Shown here in pieces: positions 1-7,192 of a stretch of 16,118 nucleotides of DNA. The notes under the pieces are model-generated. The model made no database searches and was not told the origin of the DNA. It worked only from the letters and a program-made list of their open reading frames with translations. The position numbers were made by a program, and so were the translations under genes. The DNA lies in the NCBI GenBank assembly GCA_030831135.1, contig JAURLR010000030.1:1-16118 (forward strand), given 5' to 3'. Each line of letters opens with the position of its first letter. Positions within the stretch are counted from its first letter, which is position 1. This DNA is from Alphaproteobacteria bacterium. Its GTDB lineage: Bacteria; Pseudomonadota; Alphaproteobacteria; UBA6615.

Positions 1-561
1 CAGCGCCGTTGTCGGTTCGTCTGCGATCAGCAGTTTTGGCTCGTTGGCGAGCGCCATCGCGATCATCACCCGCTGCCGCTGGCCGCCCGAGAGTTCATGC
101 GGGTAAGCGTTGAGGCGCTTTTCGGCATCCGAGAGGCCGACAAGCTTGAGCAGTTCGAGGGTTCGCGCGCGGGCTTGTGGCCGGGACAGCCCCTTGTGAA
201 CGAACAGGACCTCGTTGACCTGTTTCTCGATGGTGTGGAGCGGATTGAGCGAGGTCATCGGCTCCTGGAAGATCATTGCGATATCGTTGCCCCGGATGGC
301 GCGCAGCCTGGGATCGGGCGCGTTGACCAGTTCCTCGCCTTCAAAGGTAATGGAGCCCGCAGGATGGCGCGCGACGGGATAGGGCAGCAGTTGCAGGATC
401 GACAGGGCGGTGACGGATTTCCCGGACCCGGACTCGCCAACCAGCGCCAGGGTTTCGCCCTTCCCGACCTCGAACGATATCCCCTTCACGGCCTGAACGG
501 AGCCGTTGGGGGTCGAGAAATCGACGCGCAGATTGTCGACCTTGAGCAACGGTTCGGCCAT
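1..561 (-). CDS. yejF: Peptide ABC transporter ATP-binding protein YejF, N-terminal part (runs off the window)
   Basis: Only the first 187 codons lie in the window. They encode the first nucleotide-binding domain of an oligopeptide-type ABC ATPase, which would energise import by the YejB/YejE permeases from the cytoplasmic face. Visible motifs are Walker A GESGSGKS (residues 42-49), the Q-loop glutamine in IFQEPMTSLNP (about 97-107), the signature LSGGQ (157-161) and Walker B LLIADE (177-182). YejF proteins normally carry two such domains in about 530 residues, so the second should follow outside the window. The ATG shares its A with the TGA stop of yejE (TGATG), which indicates translational coupling. 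The symbol rests on the YejB/YejE neighbours; the domain alone would fit any Dpp/Opp ATPase. Confidence 0.93.
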   Translation of the reverse strand, partial: MAEPLLKVDNLRVDFSTPNGSVQAVKGISFEVGKGETLALVGESGSGKSVTALSILQLLPYPVARHPAGSITFEGEELVNAPDPRLRAIRGNDIAMIFQEPMTSLNPLHTIEKQVNEVLFVHKGLSRPQARARTLELLKLVGLSDAEKRLNAYPHELSGGQRQRVMIAMALANEPKLLIADEPTTAL

Positions 562-1637
562 CAGCCGGCATCTCCTGAAATCTGCTTGCGCGGATCAAAC
601 GCGTCGCGCACCGCCTCACCAACGAACACGACAAGCATCAGCATGATCGTGATCGAGAACACGGCGGCAAATGTAAGCCATTCGGCTGTGAAATTTTCCT
701 TCGCCTGTTTGAGCAATTCGCCCAGCGAAGGGGACCCCGGCGGCAGGCCAAGGCCGAGAAAGTCGAGCCCGGTCAGCGCGGTCAGGCCACCGACCAGCGT
801 GAAAGGCAGGAATGTGATTGTCGCGACCATGGCATTGGGCAGCACATGCCGGAACATGATCAGCCGGTTGCCCAACCCGAGCGCCCGTGCGGCGCGCACA
901 TAGTCGAAGTTTCGCGCCCGCAGGAACTCGGCCCGCACGACACCCACGAGCCCCGTCCAGCTGAACAGCAACATGATGAACAGCAAGGTCCAGAACCCGG
1001 GGACAAACAGGCTGGCCACGATCAGCAGCACAAACAGATAGGGAAGCCCTTCCCAGATTTCGATGAAGCGCTGGAATGTCAGGTCGACCCAGCCGCCGTA
1101 ATAGCCCTGAATGGCCCCCGCGATCACGCCGATGATGCTGGCAAGGATGGTCAGGCCCATGCCGAAGAGCACCGAGATGCGGAAGCCGTAGATGACGCGC
1201 GCGGTCACATCCCGCGCCTGATCATCGGTGCCCAGCCAGTTCTGCGCCGTCGGTGGCGAGGGGGCCGGGGTGGGCAGGTCGGTGACCGGCGTGTCGAAAC
1301 TGAACGGGATGAGCGGCATGAGCAGCCAGCCCTTCTCCTCGATCAACTCAACGACGAAGGGATCGGTGAAATCAGCCTCGGTCTCGAAATCGCCGCCAAA
1401 GGCGGTTTCGGGATAGGCGTTGAAGATCGGCGTGTAGAACGCGCCGTCAAAACGCACGATCAGGGGCTTGTCGTTGGCGATGAACTCCGCGAACAGGGAG
1501 AGCACGAACAGGATCAGGAAGATCCACAGCGACCAGTAGCCGCGCCGGTTGGCCCGGAAATTCGCAAGCCGCCGCGCCGTCAGCGGCGTGATGGTCAGGC
1601 CGAAGAACCGGCGCGCGCTTGTCGTCGCAGCGGTCAT
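561..1637 (-). CDS. yejE: Peptide ABC transporter permease YejE
   Basis: Inner-membrane permease of the YejABEF importer, 358 residues. The ATG at 1637 was chosen because it lies one base after the yejB stop; an in-frame extension to 1685 would run back into yejB. An N-terminal cytoplasmic tail is followed by a membrane segment at about 34-51, a long periplasmic region (about 52-150) ending in the family motif NWLGTDDQARDVTARVIYG, and further helices at about 152-178, 197-215, 217-235, 271-292 and 322-340. The EAA-type loop that docks the ATPase is around 248-268, ending in RHVLPNA. The C terminus has the usual DPR of Dpp/Opp permeases. Length and layout match YejE rather than the shorter DppC. 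It overlaps the yejF start by one base. Confidence 0.95.
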   Translation of the reverse strand: MTAATTSARRFFGLTITPLTARRLANFRANRRGYWSLWIFLILFVLSLFAEFIANDKPLIVRFDGAFYTPIFNAYPETAFGGDFETEADFTDPFVVELIEEKGWLLMPLIPFSFDTPVTDLPTPAPSPPTAQNWLGTDDQARDVTARVIYGFRISVLFGMGLTILASIIGVIAGAIQGYYGGWVDLTFQRFIEIWEGLPYLFVLLIVASLFVPGFWTLLFIMLLFSWTGLVGVVRAEFLRARNFDYVRAARALGLGNRLIMFRHVLPNAMVATITFLPFTLVGGLTALTGLDFLGLGLPPGSPSLGELLKQAKENFTAEWLTFAAVFSITIMLMLVVFVGEAVRDAFDPRKQISGDAG

Positions 1638-1638
1638 C

Positions 1639-2754
1639 TCAGACCTCGCGGCTTTCAAAGTCGATACGGGGATCGACCAGCACATAGGTCACATCGGTGA
1701 TCAGCTTGATGACCAGACCCATCAGCCCGAAGATATAAAGCGTGCCAAAGACGATCGGATAGTCGCGGTTCAGCACCGCCTCGAAGCCCAGCAGGCTCAA
1801 TCCGTCGAGCGAGAAGATGATCTCGATCAGCAGCGCGCCGCCGAACAGGATCGAGAGGAAGGCTGCCGGAAATCCGGAGATCACGATCAGCATGGCGTTG
1901 CGGAACACGTGGCCATAGAGCACCCGGCGCTGCTCGAGACCCTTGGCCCGGGCGGTCACCACATATTGCTGGGAAATCTGGTCGAGGAAGGAATTCTTGG
2001 TCAGCATGGTCAGCGCGGCATAACCGCCGATGACGAGTGCCCCGACCGGCAGCGCGATATGCATCAGGTAATCGCCGATTTTGCCGAGCAGGCTCAATTC
2101 GGCGAAATTGTCCGATGTCAGGCCCCGGAGCGGCAGCCAGTCAACGAAGTTGCCGCTGGCGAAAAGCTGAATGCCCAGAATCGCGAGCATAAAGGAGGGT
2201 AGGGCGTTGCCCGCGATCACGACGACACTGGTCCAGGCATCAAAGCGCGTACCATCGCGCACGGCCTTGGCGATGCCCAGCGGGATCGAGATGCCGTAGA
2301 GGAACAGCGTGGTCCACAATCCGATGGTGATGGAGACCGGCAGTTTCTCGAGAATCAGGTCGATCACCGGCCTGTCCTGAAAGAAGCTGTTGCCGAAATC
2401 GAACTGGATGTAGTTCGTCAGCATCAAAAAGAACCGCTCATGGGCCGGCTTGTCGAAGCCGACGAGCTGTTCCAGTTCGGCGATGAATTCCGGTGGCAGG
2501 CCGCGGGCGCCGCGATACTTGGATTCAAAGCTCGTGGTTGTATCGCCGCCCAGCCGGTCGATGCCTTGCTGGCCACCATCCCCCAGCCCACCCGAGACCC
2601 GCGATGTCGCATCGACGGCGGTGCCCTGGATCTGTGCAATCATCTGCTCGACCGGGCCACCCGGCGCAAATTGCACGATGGCAAAGTTGAGCAGAATGAT
2701 CCCGAACAGGGTTGGGATGATCAGCAGCAGGCGGCGAACGATATAGGCGAGCAT
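1639..2754 (-). CDS. yejB: Peptide ABC transporter permease YejB
   Basis: Inner-membrane permease partner of YejE, 371 residues, close to the family length of about 364. It starts with the typical MLAYIVRRLLLIIPTLFGI, and the first helix is at about 9-29 followed by FAPGGPVEQ. The first periplasmic loop contains a Gly-rich stretch (about 54-85), which is also present in enterobacterial YejB as I remember it. Family stretches LPVSITIGLW (138-147), TMLTKNSFLDQI (249-260), the EAA loop VTARAKGLEQRRVLYGHVFRNA region (266-287) and the C-terminal VDPRIDFE (360-367) are clear. No good Shine-Dalgarno is visible before the ATG. It is separated from yejA by 219 bases holding a palindromic repeat, so it may be transcribed by read-through or from its own promoter. 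Confidence 0.96.
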   Translation of the reverse strand: MLAYIVRRLLLIIPTLFGIILLNFAIVQFAPGGPVEQMIAQIQGTAVDATSRVSGGLGDGGQQGIDRLGGDTTTSFESKYRGARGLPPEFIAELEQLVGFDKPAHERFFLMLTNYIQFDFGNSFFQDRPVIDLILEKLPVSITIGLWTTLFLYGISIPLGIAKAVRDGTRFDAWTSVVVIAGNALPSFMLAILGIQLFASGNFVDWLPLRGLTSDNFAELSLLGKIGDYLMHIALPVGALVIGGYAALTMLTKNSFLDQISQQYVVTARAKGLEQRRVLYGHVFRNAMLIVISGFPAAFLSILFGGALLIEIIFSLDGLSLLGFEAVLNRDYPIVFGTLYIFGLMGLVIKLITDVTYVLVDPRIDFESREV

Positions 2755-2973
2755 GTCGGACTAGGGGCTGACCGTTGGAGTGCCTGACATTGCCGATCCG
2801 CCGTTTCCGACATTGCGAGCCCGAAGGGTGCGGCAATCCAGAGAGGGCAGGCGCGCAAAGCTGGATTGCTTCGTCGCTGTGCTCCTCGCAATGACAGGGG
2901 TTATGGGCATGGCAAATCTCTCTCCGTCGGCGTTGCGCGTGGACGCAGCTTATCTTGCTCGAGCGCGTCGGTG
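2755..2973. other. Intergenic gap between yejA and yejB
   Basis: The gap is 219 bases. It is occupied mainly by the palindromic repeat described separately. Short reading frames crossing it translate the repeat and are not genes. No convincing sigma-70 promoter or strong ribosome binding site for yejB was found. Confidence 0.7.
2809..2895. repeat. Dispersed palindromic repeat (long hairpin)
   Basis: The left arm runs from about 2809 to 2841 and the right arm from about 2861 to 2895. The outer segments (cattgcgag against ctcgcaatg) and inner segments (caatccag against ctggattg) pair, with an imperfect middle and a loop of about 19 bases. From memory, the right arm (ctggattgcttcgtcgc, later ctcctcgcaatgac) is the signature of a very common intergenic repeat in alphaproteobacterial and other genomes, whose spurious translations read KLDCFVAVLLAMT or CHCEEHSDEAIQ; both appear here. 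It lies inside the yej locus between binding protein and permease genes, where it could stabilise the yejA transcript end or attenuate read-through. The left arm is more diverged than the right, suggesting an old copy. Confidence 0.85.
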
Positions 2974-4830
2974 CTAGCGGCTGCCGCGATAGGCGCGAAT
3001 GTCTTCTGCTTTCTCGGGGTCGAGCCACCAGGTGTCGAGCTGTATGCCGCTGCGCGGCACGATCTCGGGAATGCCGTAGCGGTCCCAGTACACAATCCGG
3101 TCCGATTCAATGTGCCAATGGGGAATCACATATTTCCCCCAGATCAGGGCGCGGTCGAGCGCACGGGTCCGCTGGATCAGGCTTTCCCGGTCTGGCGCGG
3201 CAATCACCAATTCGATCAGAGCATCGATCACCGGGTCCGCAATACCGGCCTGGTTTCGTGAGCCATCCCGTTCGGCAGCAGCGCTGCTCCAGTAGTCGAG
3301 CTGCTCATTGCCGGGAGATTCCGATTGCCCCCAGATGCCGGAAATCATGTCGAAGTCGAAACTGTCGGTGCGCGCGCGATACTGGGAGGCATCGACGACG
3401 CGGACCTTGGCTTCGATCCCCAGCCGATCAAGGTTGCGGGCGAAGGGCAGGGCGATCCGCTCGAAGGTCTGGCTGCCCAACAAGATCTCGAACTGGAAGG
3501 CTTCGCCGGTTTCCGCATTGACGCGCGTGCCGTCCCGGATGACCCAGCCCGCATCCTCGAGCAGCTTTGCTGCGGTGCGCAGATTGCCGCGAATGCCACG
3601 GGTGCCCGATCCGTCCGTGGCGGGCGGCACATATTCTTTTGTGAAAAGGTCTTCGGGCAACTGGTCCCGGAAGCGTTCAAGAATTTCACGTTCCTCGGCA
3701 CCAGCATCCTGGAGCAGGCCGCTGCTGCCCAGTTCCGAATTGTCGAAGAAGCTGTCTGTACGGATATAGGCATCGTAAAACAGGTTCTTGTTCGACCACT
3801 CAAAGTCGAAGGCATTTGTCAGGGCTTCGCGCACGCGGCGATCCTGAAACATGGGTTTGCGCAAGTTGAACACGAACCCCTGAATCGGGGCAGTCCGTTC
3901 ATGGGCAAATTCCTCAAGCAGGAGTTTCCCGTCCTGCACGGGTTTGGTATCGACAAATTCCGTGGCCCAGGCCTTTGAGGAGTTTTCGCCGGCACGATCG
4001 ATATCGCCGGAAATCAGGGCAATTCGGGCGACACCCGGGTCGCGGAAATACTCAAACCGCATCGTGTCGATGTTGTTGCGTCCGATATTGGTGGGGTGGT
4101 TGCGACCCCAGTATTCGGGCACCCGCTCCAGGGTGATGGAGCGTCCGACCTTCACGTCGGAAATTCTGTAGGGGCCGCTGCCCAGTGGAATGTCCAGGGT
4201 GGTCTTGCCGAAATCCCGGGTCTCCCAGTAATGGGCCGGGAAAATCCGGAGCTGGCCGATGATCAAGGGCAGTTCGGGGTTCTGATCTGCACCGAAGGTG
4301 AACTTCACATTGCGCGGCCCGGTCTGTTCCACTTTGGTCACGTCGCGATAGTAGAAACGGTAGAAGGGGGCGCCTTTCTCGCGCAGCACGTTGAACGAGA
4401 AGATGACGTCTGCGGGCGTGATCGGTTCGCCGTCATGCCAGAACGCATCGTCGCGCAGCTCAAACTCGACCCAGGAACGGTCGTCCGGCACGTTCATGGT
4501 CGCGCAAAGCAGACAGTATTGGGTGAAGGCCTCGTCCGCCGATGAGGTGGTGAGCGTGTCGTAAATCAGCCCGACACCCGAGGCCGGGTTCCCTTGAATG
4601 ATGAAGGGGTTGAGGCTGTCAAAGGTGCCGGTGACGCTGCGGACATCCTCGCCACCCTTGAGGGCACCCGGGTCCACATAGTCAAAATGGGAAAAGGCTG
4701 GGCCGTATTTGGGTTCCCCGTGCATGGCCATGCCATGGGCAGGCCCCTCCGTGCCGGTGAGCGCCAGGGCGGGGCTGGCAAAGGCCAGGCCGAGCCCGGT
4801 CAAGAGAGTGAGATATTTCGTGCAGCGCAT
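2974..4830 (-). CDS. yejA: Periplasmic peptide-binding protein YejA (family 5 solute-binding protein)
   Basis: The protein has 618 residues, near the family length of about 600. The chosen ATG at 4830 begins a signal peptide: MRCTKYL, then a hydrophobic stretch to about residue 19, with an Ala-Leu-Ala site at 21-23 predicting cleavage after 23. It is preceded by GGGAGG four bases upstream; a longer in-frame version starting at 4935 would bury the signal peptide. Just after it come FSHFDYVDPGALKGG and GTFDSLNPF, the usual entry of SBP_bac_5 proteins, with the later ADVIFSFN and WHIESDR region also typical. It captures peptides in the periplasm and delivers them to YejB/YejE. Enterobacterial YejABEF is linked to uptake of microcin C and antimicrobial peptides; whether this copy does so cannot be seen. 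It is the promoter-proximal yej gene. Confidence 0.94.
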   Translation of the reverse strand: MRCTKYLTLLTGLGLAFASPALALTGTEGPAHGMAMHGEPKYGPAFSHFDYVDPGALKGGEDVRSVTGTFDSLNPFIIQGNPASGVGLIYDTLTTSSADEAFTQYCLLCATMNVPDDRSWVEFELRDDAFWHDGEPITPADVIFSFNVLREKGAPFYRFYYRDVTKVEQTGPRNVKFTFGADQNPELPLIIGQLRIFPAHYWETRDFGKTTLDIPLGSGPYRISDVKVGRSITLERVPEYWGRNHPTNIGRNNIDTMRFEYFRDPGVARIALISGDIDRAGENSSKAWATEFVDTKPVQDGKLLLEEFAHERTAPIQGFVFNLRKPMFQDRRVREALTNAFDFEWSNKNLFYDAYIRTDSFFDNSELGSSGLLQDAGAEEREILERFRDQLPEDLFTKEYVPPATDGSGTRGIRGNLRTAAKLLEDAGWVIRDGTRVNAETGEAFQFEILLGSQTFERIALPFARNLDRLGIEAKVRVVDASQYRARTDSFDFDMISGIWGQSESPGNEQLDYWSSAAAERDGSRNQAGIADPVIDALIELVIAAPDRESLIQRTRALDRALIWGKYVIPHWHIESDRIVYWDRYGIPEIVPRSGIQLDTWWLDPEKAEDIRAYRGSR

Positions 4831-4840
4831 GTGTCCTCCC
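4831..4840 (-). promoter_or_regulatory. Ribosome binding site deciding the yejA start
   Basis: On the minus strand a GGGAGG lies four bases before the ATG at 4830. It supports the short start with a proper signal peptide over the upstream in-frame ATG at 4935, which would add 35 residues without a leader. Confidence 0.8.
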
Positions 4841-4980
4841 GGACGGAACCAACAGTTACGCTTTAGATGGGGCCAGAAGCCCCTGCGGATCAAGCAAAAC
4901 TGACCTGTGCTCACATGGTTGTCAGACATCACCACTATGCTGCCGCAATTCGAACCGGTTTACGCCGGAATCGGGCCTGT

Positions 4981-5505
4981 TCAGACGGGTTCGGCGTGGC
5001 TGGAAAGGCCGAGGGATTGCGCGGTGTTGTCGACGGCGGCCATGCAGGTCTCGGCGCGAGCAGCAGGGATCCAGGCTTCGATCTGGATCACATAATCCGC
5101 AGCGGCATCGCCGCGTACCCGTTCGCAGTCCATGCGCACGATATTGGCACCGTAATCTGCAAAGGCTTCGGTGAGGCGGGCGACAAGACCCGGCCGGTCC
5201 GTGCCGCGTATCTCGATACGGTGGGTCACCTGCCCGCTTTCGCTGCGGATAGCACCAAGCGCAAAGGGCGTGACGGAAACATCCGCACCCGCGAGTTCTG
5301 CAAGGGCCTGCAATGCGTCGCTGACCTCGTTGGCGGCCAGTGTGTCCGGCAGAGTGGCAACAGTGGTGAATTCGGCAGCTGCGCCAAGGACGGCAAAACT
5401 GGCATCGCCGATATCGGCTTCCATGTCGAAAAGGCACCCGGTGATGGCCGAGAGAAGCCCGGTCCGGTCAGGGCAGGAAATCGCGATTCTTACGTCATGC
5501 GCCAT
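4981..5505 (-). CDS. Two-ACT-domain protein, GcvR-like (glycine cleavage regulator family)
   Basis: A small cytoplasmic protein of 174 residues made of two ACT domains, at about 4-80 (opening CPDRTGLLSAITG) and 94-170 (opening GTDRPGLVARLTEAFADYGANI). ACT domains bind small ligands, often amino acids. The tandem arrangement without a catalytic or DNA-binding domain matches the GcvR family, which in Escherichia coli antagonises the GcvA activator of the glycine cleavage operon. No gcv gene is in the window, so that role is not established here. The ATG has GGAG seven bases upstream and lies 14 bases after the hisN stop, so the two genes are probably co-transcribed. A general amino-acid-sensing partner protein is the alternative. 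Confidence 0.8.
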   Translation of the reverse strand: MAHDVRIAISCPDRTGLLSAITGCLFDMEADIGDASFAVLGAAAEFTTVATLPDTLAANEVSDALQALAELAGADVSVTPFALGAIRSESGQVTHRIEIRGTDRPGLVARLTEAFADYGANIVRMDCERVRGDAAADYVIQIEAWIPAARAETCMAAVDNTAQSLGLSSHAEPV

Positions 5506-5519
5506 GGATCAGCTCCGGG

Positions 5520-6317
5520 TTACCTTGTTTTGAGCGCGGCAAGGGCTGCTTCGTGCACGCTGGCGCGCCCGCTGGCCAGAACCGAACCGGTGGAATTCAT
5601 GGTAAGCGGCTGGCCCTCCCAGTCCGTGATCGTGCCGCCGGCACCGGCCACGATCACAGCGTGGGACAAATAGTCATAGGGCTGCATGCCGCTTTCGGCG
5701 ACCATATCTGTGTGGCCCGAGGCGACCATGGCATAGGCCCAGGCGTCCGTCCCGAAACGGGTGTCGCGCACGGCGGCCTTCAGTTGCGCGTATCGCGCGC
5801 CGTCGGCGGTGTTGAACATATCGGGTGAGCTGGTGCACATCTGGGCCGCATCGAGAGTCGGGCAGTTGCGTGTGCGGGCTTCAACGCCTGTATTGCCGCG
5901 CCCCCAGTGCCGGGTCGGCTGGTCGGATGTGGCCAGCCAGCGTTCGTCGAGTGCGGGAAAGGCGTTCAGCCCCAGCACCGGCGTGCCATCGCGAACCAGT
6001 GCGATCAGCGTGGCAAACAGCGGAATGCCATTGATGAAGGCACGTGTGCCGTCGATCGGGTCGAGCACCCAGACGAATTCCGCATCCGTGCGTTCCGCGC
6101 CGTATTCTTCACCCAGAATTCCGTGAGTCGGGAAGGCGGCGTTGATCTGTTCGCGCATGGCTGCTTCGGCCTCACGATCGGCACGGGTGACCGGGCTGGC
6201 GTCGTCCTTCGTCTCGATCGCAAAGCCGGTTCGGAAATGCTGCATGGCGGCCTTGCTGGCCACGTCTGCGAGCAGATGGGCCAGAGTCGAGAATTCCGGA
6301 TCAAGGCTGCTGGTCAC
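5520..6317 (-). CDS. hisN: Histidinol-phosphatase HisN / inositol monophosphatase family
   Basis: A Mg-dependent sugar or amino-alcohol phosphatase of 265 residues. The metal site is complete: GEE with Glu70, DPIDGT with Asp86 and Asp89 (86-91), and the late Asp215 in QPYDYLSHA, followed by the AGAGG turn (224-228). The stretches SPVTRADREAE (41-51), LDPIDGTRAFINGIP and FGTDAWAYAMVASGHTD (188-204) resemble alphaproteobacterial HisN, which removes phosphate from histidinol phosphate in histidine synthesis; IMPase or CysQ-like activity is the alternative. The start is GTG at 6317, with GAGGAA about eight bases upstream. A terminator of the upstream cytochrome gene ends only about 20 bases before this start, so its promoter must overlap that gene's end or transcription must read through. 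Confidence 0.87.
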   Translation of the reverse strand: MTSSLDPEFSTLAHLLADVASKAAMQHFRTGFAIETKDDASPVTRADREAEAAMREQINAAFPTHGILGEEYGAERTDAEFVWVLDPIDGTRAFINGIPLFATLIALVRDGTPVLGLNAFPALDERWLATSDQPTRHWGRGNTGVEARTRNCPTLDAAQMCTSSPDMFNTADGARYAQLKAAVRDTRFGTDAWAYAMVASGHTDMVAESGMQPYDYLSHAVIVAGAGGTITDWEGQPLTMNSTGSVLASGRASVHEAALAALKTR

Positions 6318-6337
6318 GATATTGGTTCCTCAACGAC

Positions 6338-6361
6338 AAAGCGGCGCTTGCGCGCCGCTTT
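6338..6361 (-). terminator. Intrinsic terminator of the cytochrome c gene
   Basis: A perfect 10-bp GC-rich stem (aaagcggcgc / gcgccgcttt) with a 4-base loop lies 29 bases after the cytochrome stop. On the minus strand the stem ends in TTT and continues GTCGTT, a modest U-tract. It lies about 20 bases before the hisN start, so it should separate the two transcripts. Confidence 0.8.
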
Positions 6362-6389
6362 GAAGATACTCGTTTTCTGATCGCTACGG

Positions 6390-6998
6390 CTACTGCGCAG
6401 GTGCCTCTGCTGGGACTTCTGCGGGTGCCTCTGCTGGAGCAGCCTCGGCCGGTGCGGCTTCCACAGCCGGGATCGGCGGCGGGTTGTCAGCATACTGGCG
6501 CAGATAGGCGATGACGTTGGCCCGGTCCTGCGGCTTACTGAGGCCCGCGAAGTTCATCTTCGTGCCCGGTGCGTAATCCTTCGGTTTTGCAAGGAACGCG
6601 TTCAGGTTCTCATAATCCCAGGGGGCTTGGATCGACATCAGTGCGTCAGAATAACTGAAGCTCGGCTCATGGCCCTTTGCAGCTCCGACAACGTTATAAA
6701 GGTTCGGGCCGACCTTGTTTGCGCCGCCCTTTTCCACGGTGTGGCAGGTGCCGCAACGCTTGAAGGCACTTTCGCCCGCCGCTGCGTCTGCGGAAGCCAG
6801 GAACGGAATAACAGATTCAAGCACCTTTTCCTCGACCACGGCAGCCGTCTGGGTCCCGCCATCGGGGACGTCCACGACATAGGCCTTGATGTCCATATGG
6901 TCGGAATGTGTGACCTGATTGATCGCCACGCCGATACCGAACGCAACGGTCAAAGCGACCAGCACAGAACCCCAGACCTTGTAAAACTCGCCACCCAT
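6390..6998 (-). CDS. cycM: Membrane-anchored c-type cytochrome (CycM-like)
   Basis: A 202-residue electron carrier. An uncleaved N-terminal anchor (about residues 9-26) holds a periplasmic class I cytochrome domain at about 72-171. The haem motif is CGTCH (82-86), followed by KVGPNLYNVVG (95-105), and the distal ligand is probably Met148 in GTKMNFAGL. This anchored architecture, and its place divergent from kdsB-pheA, match CycM (cytochrome c552 type) of rhizobia and other alphaproteobacteria, which passes electrons from the bc1 complex to an aa3 oxidase. The last 25 or so residues form a repetitive Ala-Pro-Glu tail after the PPPIP segment, encoded by imperfect 24-base repeats. It needs the cytochrome c maturation system, not encoded here. 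Confidence 0.88.
   Translation of the reverse strand: MGGEFYKVWGSVLVALTVAFGIGVAINQVTHSDHMDIKAYVVDVPDGGTQTAAVVEEKVLESVIPFLASADAAAGESAFKRCGTCHTVEKGGANKVGPNLYNVVGAAKGHEPSFSYSDALMSIQAPWDYENLNAFLAKPKDYAPGTKMNFAGLSKPQDRANVIAYLRQYADNPPPIPAVEAAPAEAAPAEAPAEVPAEAPAQ
6397..6437 (-). repeat. Two 24-base-period direct repeats in the cytochrome tail
   Basis: The 17-base units at 6397-6413 and 6421-6437 differ at one position and encode the Ala-Pro-Ala-Glu pattern. The next upstream copies are degenerate. This looks like a short slippage-prone minisatellite at the very C terminus. Confidence 0.6.
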
Positions 6999-7192
6999 AA
7001 ATCTTTTCCCCGTGTCACCCGGACTCAGCGCCGAACCATGTGATCCAGACGCCGCGAATTTAGCGAGCGGTCAACCACCTGTCCACGGGGGAGACGGTTC
7101 CGTTCGCGTGCGCCGAGATATATCGTCCTGAATACCGAGCGGCCAGCGCCGATCTATATCTCGCGGCATTAGGTCGCAGCGCCTTCAGAGGG
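6999..7192. promoter_or_regulatory. Divergent promoter region between cycM and kdsB
   Basis: These 194 bases must carry promoters for the leftward cytochrome gene and the rightward kdsB-pheA pair. The cytochrome ATG has GGGGAAA about six bases upstream. One GANTC site (7022-7026), the target of the cell-cycle methylase CcrM in many alphaproteobacteria, lies 24 bases before the cytochrome start. A 9-bp inverted repeat occupies 7114-7163. I could not assign clear -35/-10 boxes. Confidence 0.5.
7114..7163. repeat. Inverted repeat upstream of kdsB
   Basis: The arms cgagatata (7114-7122) and tatatctcg (7155-7163) are exact reverse complements, 32 bases apart, in an otherwise GC-rich region. The right arm ends 29 bases before the kdsB ATG. 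They could be two half-sites of an operator or an AT-rich promoter element. Confidence 0.5.

Noticed and set aside
2514..2592. Gly-rich insert in YejB
   Set aside because: E. coli YejB has a comparable Gly-rich stretch in the same periplasmic loop, so it is a family feature.
2780..2977. Short frames in the yejA-yejB gap reading KLDCFVAVLLAMT on plus and CHCEEHSDEAIQ on minus
   Set aside because: These are the well-known spurious translations of the palindromic repeat, not proteins.
4948..4956. A GGTTCGAAT-like T-loop sequence on the minus strand between yejA and the ACT gene
   Set aside because: The flanking bases do not form a T-stem, and no D-arm, anticodon arm or acceptor stem could be drawn; not a tRNA gene.
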